From positions 1 to 17,079 of the forward strand of contig CAZRQL010000044.1 in the NCBI GenBank assembly GCA_964602415.1: a DNA stretch of 17,079 bases, written 5' to 3'. Origin of the DNA: CAZRQL01 sp964602415. GTDB lineage: Bacteria; Bacteroidota; Bacteroidia; Cytophagales; Flammeovirgaceae. A program made the translations under genes and the position numbers. Of this stretch, positions 7,233-12,611 are shown in pieces. The notes under the pieces were generated by a model. The model was not told the origin of the DNA. It saw nothing but the letters and a program-made list of their open reading frames with translations, and made no database searches. Position 1 is the first letter of the stretch; each line of letters opens with the position of its first letter.

Positions 7233-9182
7233 TTATTTTAAGATAACCAACGTTCCTTTGAGGGTTTCTCCTGTTTTAGAGGGCTTTATTACATAAAAAT
7301 AAGTTCCACTGACCAAAGTGTCGCCTGTCCAAGTGTTGCGGTAGTCGGAGGATTCAAACACCCTTTGCCCCCATCGGTTGAAAATCTCTACGCTTACAGG
7401 CCCAAAATCATTCAGTCCTTCTATGAAAAACGTTTCGTTTTTGCCGTCGCCGTTGGGGCTGAACGTATTGTAAACCAATAGTTGGGGTTTGATACACACT
7501 TGGGTTTTTACTTCTGCTTGGGCAGTGGCTTCACAGCCCAATTTTTTCACTACCACGCTGTACACCCCCGCTTGACTCACTGTGATGCCCTGTGTGCTTT
7601 GCCCGTTGCTCCAGCGGTAGGAATCGTATCCGGCTCCCGCATCCAATACCGCGCTTTCGCCTTCGCACAGGGTGGTATCTCTCAGCGAGGGGGCAACCGG
7701 AAAAGGCATGTAGCCCACGTTGCGGCGGGCGGTGAACTCATCACAGCCGCCTTCATTGACCGTAACGGCATAAAGCCCTGCCCCAAAGTCTTTGGCGTTG
7801 AGGCTTGAAGCACTAACAGGAAGTAAGTTGCTGTCTTTTGTCCATTTGTAGTTTGCAAAGCCTGCTGCCGCCGTTAAATTTATTGTGCTGCCCTCGCAGG
7901 CTGAAGTATCCGCACCCAGTGAGAAAAAGGGCACAGGCTTGAAAATCAGGTTGAAAGTGTCGCTGGCCTGCGAGCAAAGGTCTTTGTCCACGGTGAGGAT
8001 ATAACGCCCTGATTCGGTGGCGTTGAAGGTGCGGTCAAATGTATTGCCTTTGCCTTCTTGCGTCCAGAGGTACGACTGAAAGCCCGCCCCTGCATCCAGC
8101 ACAATGGTTTGTCCCACGCACAGCATCGAGTCAAAGCCCACGCTGAGATTGGCCGGCCCTACGACTTTGATGTCGAAAGTGTCGCTCACCTCACTGCAAA
8201 GGCCTTTGTTTACGGTGATGATGTATTTGCCTTCTTGAGACACGGTCAGGGTTTGATTGGTAGATAGGTCTTGCGATTTGTCAAAATTTTGCCATAGGTA
8301 AGAGCCAAAACTTCCCGCATCAAGCGTAATATCGCTTCCTTGGCAGATGGTAGAGTCAAATCCGACGTCGAAAACAGGCTTGGTTTCTATGTCTATTTTG
8401 AAAATATCTCTGCCCGACAAACACTCCGCCGAATCTACCAATATGGTGTAAGTGCCTTTTTTTGAAACGGTTATGGAGCGGGTTTTTTCGCCGGTGCTCC
8501 AAGAGTAGGTTTTGTAGCCTGCTCCTGCATCAAGGGTGAGGCTTTCGCCCTCGCAAATCGACTTGCTGAAGCCTACATTGAGCAAAAAGTCATCTTCTTT
8601 GAATCCGGGGCGCACGCAGCTATCGGGCAGCGAAATCCATCCCGTTACATCGGTGTTGGCATTGTTAGGCCATGAGTTGGGCGAAGTGCCATCGGTCGAG
8701 GTGTAGCGGGTGGTGTTGTCGCAGCGGCGGATGATTTTTCTTCTCACCAGCGCACTACTAACACCATCTACTTTTGGGAAAACGTCAACGCCATACAGAT
8801 TGACCATATCCACCCAGTTGGTGCTGTTGGCCCCGCCTTTTGCCAAGGTTATAGCATCATTTCCGTTCACTCCTGTGATGCCCCCACCGTTTTGGGTGGT
8901 GCCGCAACTTCCGCTGTAGGCGTTGTTGCCAAATGTGAAAGTAGCTTTTGAGGCCAAAGTACCTGAGAGTCTGGTAGAACTTGAGGGGCTGGTGTTGCCG
9001 TTGTTGAATACCCTGACCCAATAGTTTGATAAATCTATACTTGAGTTGGTGGGGTTGTAGATTTCGATAGCAAAGCCATCTCCCTGCGCTCTATCCACAT
9101 ACTCCACAATCATCAAATCGTCGGTTTGAGCCTTTGCACCCAAAGCCATCAACAAACCCGTCAGGCATAAAAATACTCTCAT
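7233..9182 (-). CDS. Secreted lamin-tail-domain protein with five repeats and a type IX secretion C-terminal sorting domain
   Basis: This is a 649-residue exported protein. It starts with a Sec signal peptide (MRVFLCLTGLLMALGAKA, cleavage expected before Gln19). Residues 20-185 look like a lamin tail domain (MIVEYVDRAQGDGFAIEIYNPTNSSIDLSNYWVRV). Then come five beta-sandwich-like repeats of about 65-75 residues (roughly 201-267, 271-341, 346-416, 420-491, 497-560), each marked by C-x-G near the start, LDAGAGY/F or a variant, and a Y-x-W/L-W core. Residues 572-649 form the CHU_C/gliding-motility C-terminal domain (NTFSPNGDGKNETF, IFNRWGQRVFES, SGTYFYVI, LKGTLVILK), a type B sorting signal for the type IX secretion system. 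The protein should end up on the cell surface or outside. Ligand or role is unknown. It is divergently oriented from the amidase gene. Confidence 0.9.
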   Translation of the reverse strand: MRVFLCLTGLLMALGAKAQTDDLMIVEYVDRAQGDGFAIEIYNPTNSSIDLSNYWVRVFNNGNTSPSSSTRLSGTLASKATFTFGNNAYSGSCGTTQNGGGITGVNGNDAITLAKGGANSTNWVDMVNLYGVDVFPKVDGVSSALVRRKIIRRCDNTTRYTSTDGTSPNSWPNNANTDVTGWISLPDSCVRPGFKEDDFLLNVGFSKSICEGESLTLDAGAGYKTYSWSTGEKTRSITVSKKGTYTILVDSAECLSGRDIFKIDIETKPVFDVGFDSTICQGSDITLDAGSFGSYLWQNFDKSQDLSTNQTLTVSQEGKYIITVNKGLCSEVSDTFDIKVVGPANLSVGFDSMLCVGQTIVLDAGAGFQSYLWTQEGKGNTFDRTFNATESGRYILTVDKDLCSQASDTFNLIFKPVPFFSLGADTSACEGSTINLTAAAGFANYKWTKDSNLLPVSASSLNAKDFGAGLYAVTVNEGGCDEFTARRNVGYMPFPVAPSLRDTTLCEGESAVLDAGAGYDSYRWSNGQSTQGITVSQAGVYSVVVKKLGCEATAQAEVKTQVCIKPQLLVYNTFSPNGDGKNETFFIEGLNDFGPVSVEIFNRWGQRVFESSDYRNTWTGDTLVSGTYFYVIKPSKTGETLKGTLVILK

Positions 9183-9202
9183 TGTTCTCTTGTTTTGGGT
9201 AG

Positions 9203-9230
9203 CAAACCTATTGCTTTATTGTTTCTCAAA
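9203..9230 (-). promoter_or_regulatory. Candidate promoter of the lamin-tail/T9SS protein gene
   Basis: On the minus strand TAGGTTTG (9203-9210) matches the TAnnTTTG -7 box and is preceded by TTTG (9227-9230) with a 16-bp gap, slightly shorter than the usual spacing. The -7 box lies 21 bp before the ATG at 9182. Confidence 0.55.
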
Positions 9231-9287
9231 TGTTAAATTGGGATGAAGTCTAAAATTATACCCACAAAATGCTATTTTCAACCCGAT

Positions 9288-10592
9288 ATGAAGGAGTTTA
9301 TAGCCTTGATTGGCGGTTTTTTACTTGGTTTACAATCTTGTAGTCAAGGGTTTGATGCAGAACTGCTGGTCAAGCAAAATGCCGAAATTTTAATCAAAGA
9401 CGCTTCGCTGAGGGACTATTTTGCCATAGACAGCCAAGGGGTGAGCCTATTTGCAAGCCCGCACCACCGTGCTAAAAATCAAACCGAGTGCCGTTTGACT
9501 TGGCAAGAAGGGTTTGTCTTCACCCAAATGGGCAAGGCTTTTACGCCTGAGCATTTGCTGAAAGCCTACCAAAAAGATACTTTTGAATTTGACAAAAAAT
9601 CGCTCAAACGCTGGAGGGAAATACCCGAGCTGCCCCCCCGAACCTACGTACCCGAAAAGCCCCTTCAGGGGGTTAGGATTGCCATAGACCCCGGGCACTT
9701 GGGGGGCAGTATGGCCACCGCCGAGATGGAAGCCCGTTATATCAAAGCGATTGTAAAGGGCGACACCCTTGCTTTCAATGAGGGGACATTGGCTTGGAAG
9801 ACGGCCAAGGTTTTGGAAATGAGCCTTTCGCAGTTGGGCGCAACGGTATTTATCACCCGCAAAGCCCCCGGTTACAGTGCTTTTGGCAAAACGTTTACCC
9901 AATGGGTCAAGCAAGATTTGCACAAAGCGGTGGATAGAGAGGTCAAAGAAGGTCGTCTGGAATCTTGGACAGCCAAAAAAATCAAGTCCGGTAAAGACAG
10001 TCTGTTTATTTTCAATCAATTTTTCAAACGCTACGAATTGCGCCAACGCGCCAAAATCATCAACGAGTTTCGTCCCGATGCCACCCTTATCATCCACTAC
10101 AATGCCGATCAGGACAGTTGGGAGCGGCGCAATCCGCAGGGCTTTTACGAATTGATGGACTTCAATTATTGCATGGCTTTTGTTCCGGGGGCATTTATGA
10201 AAGGCGATTTGAAGGAGTTGCGCGATAGGGTGGAGTTTGCCAGACTCTTGGTTAGCAATGATTTGGCGCAATCGGTGTATTTGAGCCGTTTGGTGGTCGA
10301 AAAGCACCAAGAGCTACTGGGTATCGCGCCGGCAGATGAATCTATGGGTATCCGATACCTCAAGGCCGTATGCCTACCAACCGAGGCAAAGGGTGTTTAT
10401 GCCCGCAATATGGCACTGACGCGCTACATCAAAGGGCCGCTTTGTTACGGGGAAAGTTTTTGTCAAGACGAGACCAAGATTGCCTTGGCTTTGGCAAAAG
10501 ACGACACTATGGTAGCCCAAATTCCCATGCCCAAACTGATAGTCCAAGTGGCAAGGGCTTACCACGAGGCAGTGGTCAAGTTTTTTGAGTAA
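9288..10592 (+). CDS. N-acetylmuramoyl-L-alanine amidase-like (Amidase_3) hydrolase, putative lipoprotein
   Basis: This 434-residue protein has the amidase_3 zinc site: IAIDPGHLGG (His137), NEGTLAWKTA (Glu165) and TLIIHYNAD (His270). Glu389 in CYGES or Glu395 in QDE is a candidate catalytic acid. Family members cut the MurNAc-L-Ala bond of peptidoglycan. The spacing between zinc ligands (28 and 105 residues) is larger than in classical amidases (about 15 and 54 in E. coli AmiC), so there are two insertions, one with GRLESWTAKKIKSGKDS. I chose the ATG at 9288 because it gives a short hydrophobic leader ending in a lipobox-like GLQSC (Cys18), suggesting a lipoprotein in the periplasm. A frame-compatible ATG at 9243 would bury that leader. 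The n-region (MKE) is weakly basic, so lipidation is not certain. The true substrate could be a glycan other than ordinary peptidoglycan. Confidence 0.75.
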   Translation: MKEFIALIGGFLLGLQSCSQGFDAELLVKQNAEILIKDASLRDYFAIDSQGVSLFASPHHRAKNQTECRLTWQEGFVFTQMGKAFTPEHLLKAYQKDTFEFDKKSLKRWREIPELPPRTYVPEKPLQGVRIAIDPGHLGGSMATAEMEARYIKAIVKGDTLAFNEGTLAWKTAKVLEMSLSQLGATVFITRKAPGYSAFGKTFTQWVKQDLHKAVDREVKEGRLESWTAKKIKSGKDSLFIFNQFFKRYELRQRAKIINEFRPDATLIIHYNADQDSWERRNPQGFYELMDFNYCMAFVPGAFMKGDLKELRDRVEFARLLVSNDLAQSVYLSRLVVEKHQELLGIAPADESMGIRYLKAVCLPTEAKGVYARNMALTRYIKGPLCYGESFCQDETKIALALAKDDTMVAQIPMPKLIVQVARAYHEAVVKFFE

Positions 10593-10622
10593 CAAAGGCT
10601 ATATTGCTTTAGGATACTGAAC

Positions 10623-10658
10623 TTTGCCTGTTCATGTAGAACAGAGAGTATATCTTTG
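10623..10658 (+). promoter_or_regulatory. sbtA promoter with an internal palindromic operator candidate
   Basis: TTTG (10623-10626) and TATCTTTG (10651-10658, exact TAnnTTTG) are 24 bp apart, slightly more than ideal. The spacer contains the perfect palindrome CTGTTC-ATGTA-GAACAG (10628-10644). The transcription start would be about 10664, leaving a leader near 40 nt before the ATG at 10703. A regulator bound to the palindrome would block RNA polymerase, but which regulator is unknown. Confidence 0.6.
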
Positions 10659-10702
10659 CGCGGCGGGGGCGATTGTGCTTGCTGCATCTTTAAAATGCGA
10701 AC

Positions 10703-11665
10703 ATGAACTTAGATTTGCTCATTGAAAATTTGACAAGCCCTGCTCTTTTGTACTTTGTACTGGGAATTTTGGCGGTTTATTTCAAAAGTGATTTGGAAGT
10801 GCCGCCTAACTCATCGAAGTTTATTTCCCTTTATTTATTGTTTGCCATCGGCTTTAAAGGCGGTCAGGAACTCTCACATGAGCCGCTGACAATGGAGGTA
10901 CTCTGGTCTATTCTTTTTGGGATTTTGATTTCTTTAATTATTCCTATTTATACTTTTTTTATTTTGATACGCAAGCTCAATGTGTTTGATTCCGGTGCGG
11001 TGGCGGCGGCGTATGGTTCGGTGAGTGCGGTTACTTTTGTAACGGCTGTCTCTTATCTGGAGGCTCAACAGTTGGGTTTGCGCGGGCACATGGTGGCCAT
11101 TATGGCTTTGATGGAGTCTCCGGCTATTATCATGGGGCTTTTGCTCATTTCTTTTTTCAATCGGGACAGCAAAGAAAAAATCCACAAAACCACCGCCATC
11201 AAGCACTCATTTACCAACGGGAGTGTGTTTCTTATCTTGGGAAGTTTGCTGATAGGTTTTTTGGCCTCTGCACAGCAGGCAGAAGGCATCAAGCCCTTTA
11301 CCAATGATTTGTTCAAAGGTTTTTTGGCGATCTTTTTGTTGGATATGGGCATCAGCAGCGGCAAAAACCTCAAGGCCTTTTTTTCACTGGGTTGGTTTCC
11401 GCTTGTGTTTGCGGTGGTCATACCTCTTGTCAATGGGATTTTGGTGGCGGCAATAAGTTCTTGGGTTACTACCGATCTTTCCAATAGATTTATTTTTGCT
11501 GTGTTGGCGGCCAGTGCGTCTTATATTGCCGTGCCCGCCGCCATGAAAATATCCGTTCCCAAAGCCAATCCCGGGCTTTTTTTGCCCATGACCTTGGCCG
11601 TAACTTTTCCCATAAATATCACGGTAGGCATGCCGATTTATTTTTTGGTAGCCCAAAATACTTAA
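10703..11665 (+). CDS. sbtA: Sodium-dependent bicarbonate transporter, SbtA family
   Basis: This is a 320-residue, very hydrophobic inner-membrane protein with about ten transmembrane segments in two similar halves. Family hallmarks are visible: LLFAIGFKGGQEL, AAAYGSVSAVTFVTA and ALMESPAIIMG in the first half; LLIGFLA, FLLDMGISSG, ASASYIAVPAAMKISVPKANPGLFLPMTLAVTFPINI in the second. SbtA proteins import bicarbonate with sodium; they are best known from cyanobacterial carbon-concentrating mechanisms, where the PII-like SbtB inhibits them. No SbtB-like gene is in this window. In a non-phototrophic bacterium the imported bicarbonate probably feeds carboxylases, which is inference. The gene appears monocistronic, with its own promoter and a repeat-rich spacer after it. 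Length is shorter than cyanobacterial SbtA (about 370), mainly in the central cytosolic loop. Confidence 0.88.
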   Translation: MNLDLLIENLTSPALLYFVLGILAVYFKSDLEVPPNSSKFISLYLLFAIGFKGGQELSHEPLTMEVLWSILFGILISLIIPIYTFFILIRKLNVFDSGAVAAAYGSVSAVTFVTAVSYLEAQQLGLRGHMVAIMALMESPAIIMGLLLISFFNRDSKEKIHKTTAIKHSFTNGSVFLILGSLLIGFLASAQQAEGIKPFTNDLFKGFLAIFLLDMGISSGKNLKAFFSLGWFPLVFAVVIPLVNGILVAAISSWVTTDLSNRFIFAVLAASASYIAVPAAMKISVPKANPGLFLPMTLAVTFPINITVGMPIYFLVAQNT

Positions 11666-11671
11666 AAAGCC

Positions 11672-11792
11672 ATCCGTATTCATCGCTCACATCCGTATCA
11701 TCAGTGTTGTGTTGAATACAGATTGTGCGGATTGAGCGGTTTTTCACGGATAAAAATCAGTGGTTATCTGTCAAATCCGTATCATCAGTGTT
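11672..11792. repeat. Dispersed intergenic inverted-repeat element, copy 2 (tandem units)
   Basis: The 18-base unit ATCCGTATCATCAGTGTT occurs identically at 11691-11708 and 11775-11792, with a degenerate start (ATCCGTATTCATCG) at 11672. ATCAGTGTT (11700-11708) can pair imperfectly with AATACAGAT (11715-11723). ACGGAT (11746-11751) is inverted at ATCCGT (11775-11780). It is the same family as the element at 7153-7213. It fills most of the 141-bp gap between sbtA and the DUF2805 gene and contains no gene. Confidence 0.65.
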
Positions 11793-11806
11793 CTCAATCT
11801 TTTATT

Positions 11807-12142
11807 CTACTTATTTCTTTTTGCAACTTGGTTGTAAGAGATGGCACGTTGTCTATTGCATTTGAAGCGATTTACCGAGGAGTCCCGCAGTCGGCTGTGT
11901 TTGGTTTTTCGTCCGCATACGTGTGCCCGCCAACGCTTGAAACTGCTTTTTTTTAGGTTTTTGCGCATAAGGGCGATGACCTGCGATTCGCTAAGCCCAA
12001 ATTGGGATTCGATGGCCTCAAAAGGGGTGCGGTCTTCCCAAGCCATTTCAATGACGCGATTCAAGTCAAATAAAGCCTCCTGTTCTTCTTGATAAGCAGC
12101 CACCGAAGGCAAGCCACTGTACCAGCAAAAATCATTTTCCAT
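11807..12142 (-). CDS. DUF2805 / TIGR03643 family protein
   Basis: This is a small basic protein of 111 residues from the ATG at 12142 (an in-frame TTG lies at 12166). The conserved core is clear: LNRVIEMAWEDRTPFEAIESQFGLSESQVIALMRKNLKKSSFKRWRAHVCGRKTKH, followed by the RFKCNRQRAIS end typical of this family. The core looks like a helix-turn-helix (EAIESQFGLSESQVIALM) with a basic tail, so nucleic-acid binding is plausible, but the function of the family is unknown to me. The N-terminal 26 residues are not conserved. The gene is divergent from the methionine operon; the sequence between 12143 and the operon promoter gives no TAnnTTTG box for this gene. Confidence 0.85.
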   Translation of the reverse strand: MENDFCWYSGLPSVAAYQEEQEALFDLNRVIEMAWEDRTPFEAIESQFGLSESQVIALMRKNLKKSSFKRWRAHVCGRKTKHSRLRDSSVNRFKCNRQRAISYNQVAKRNK

Positions 12143-12204
12143 GACTTGCAGACCAGATTTAGACAAAACTTCCCTAAAAGAAGGGCAAGTTTTTTTTAAA
12201 AAAA

Positions 12205-12235
12205 TTTGCGTCTTCAGGTTTCTGTTTTACTTTTG
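12205..12235 (+). promoter_or_regulatory. Promoter of the riboswitch-metY-metX-hom operon
   Basis: TTTG (12205-12208), a 19-bp spacer and TACTTTTG (12228-12235) are an exact fit to the Bacteroidota promoter form TTTG-N19-TAnnTTTG. Transcription should start near 12241-12243, about 15-20 nt before the P1 helix of the SAM riboswitch. This is the best promoter match in the window. Confidence 0.8.
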
Positions 12236-12257
12236 CGCTGTCAATAGCCCGAACAGT

Positions 12258-12374
12258 TATTGATTTATAAAGAAGAGGGGAGAGACACGGCTCTATGAAC
12301 CTCTGGCAACCCGTCTGTGGACAAGGTGCCAACTCCGGCCTTCGGCATAAGTCGCAAGGAGATATAAATTGATA
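12258..12374 (+). ncRNA. SAM-I (S-box) type riboswitch
   Basis: Conserved SAM-I core segments appear in order: AGAGGGGAGAGAC (12274-12286), GGCTCTATGAACC (12289-12301, cf. GGCCC-aTGAagCC), CTGGCAACC (12303-12311) and AAGGTGCCAACTCC (12323-12336), then a P4-like hairpin CCGGCCTTCGG and GGAGATA. P1 closes the structure: bases 12258-12269 pair with 12363-12374 (12 pairs with two G-T). GAGG 12275-12278 pairs with CCTC 12300-12303 as P2. SAM binding stabilises P1 and normally lowers expression of the downstream methionine genes. There is no terminator hairpin immediately after P1; instead a short Cys-rich reading frame begins 6 nt later, so the expression platform is unusual. The SAM-I class is inferred from the core; a close relative (SAM-IV) is less likely. 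Confidence 0.87.
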
Positions 12375-12379
12375 CGAAA

Positions 12380-12472
12380 ATGAAAAACACTTTTTCTTAC
12401 TCATTCGGTTTTTCGCTCAGAACTCCATCTGTTCACGCGTTGGCTTCCCTATTTTGTTGTTGTTGTCGCTAA
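12380..12472 (+). CDS. Putative cysteine-rich leader peptide (30 aa) with four consecutive Cys codons
   Basis: A short reading frame starts with ATG six bases after riboswitch helix P1. It encodes MKNTFSYSFGF, SLRTPSVHA, then LASLFCCCCR and stop TAA. The four TGT codons (12455-12466) are followed by one Arg codon and the stop, the layout of leader peptides whose translation reports supply of a charged tRNA. An AAGGAGA purine stretch (12356-12362) lies about 18 nt upstream, far for a Shine-Dalgarno and touching P1. A small T-tract hairpin (12501-12523) lies 29 nt after the stop. Cysteine supplies sulfide and the alternative transsulfuration route to homocysteine, so cysteine sensing before metY is sensible. 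Cys-codon leader peptides are known in Actinobacteria; I am not aware of this arrangement after a SAM riboswitch. Translation is not shown, and a chance frame cannot be excluded from one genome. Confidence 0.6.
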   Translation: MKNTFSYSFGFSLRTPSVHALASLFCCCCR

Positions 12473-12500
12473 TTAGCAAGGCCCTCATTATTGCGGTCTA

Positions 12501-12523
12501 AGCCTCCAATCAGGCTGTCTTTT
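12501..12523 (+). terminator. Candidate attenuator hairpin in the metY leader
   Basis: AGCCT (12501-12505), a 6-nt loop, and AGGCT (12512-12516) form a 5-bp stem followed by GTCTTTT. The stem is short, so this is a weak intrinsic terminator by itself. GGCTT at 12442-12446, inside the leader peptide frame just before the Cys codons, can pair with AAGCC at 12500-12504 and would compete with the hairpin, which gives a possible antiterminator. This pairing is only 5 bp and is an inference. Confidence 0.35.
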
Positions 12524-12611
12524 CATGTCCTTTTATCTCAAATAAACAATTGATTGTTAGTTATTTAACTTTTTTATAATCTTAAATTTATTTAATCTAA
12601 ATCTAAAAAAT

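Noticed and set aside
9447..10310. Long open frame (287 codons) on the minus strand inside the amidase gene
   Set aside because: It lies wholly antisense to a gene with clear zinc-site motifs, its composition looks like a translated shadow, and it has no recognisable domain or start signal.
12174..12404. Minus-strand 76-codon frame opposite the SAM riboswitch
   Set aside because: It is antisense to conserved riboswitch RNA and to the promoter; no family resemblance.
12337..12483. Six-base complementarity GGCCTT (12337-12342) with AAGGCC (12478-12483) linking riboswitch and leader
   Set aside because: The motif contains self-complementary GGCC, the match does not extend, and a six-base match over this length is expected by chance.
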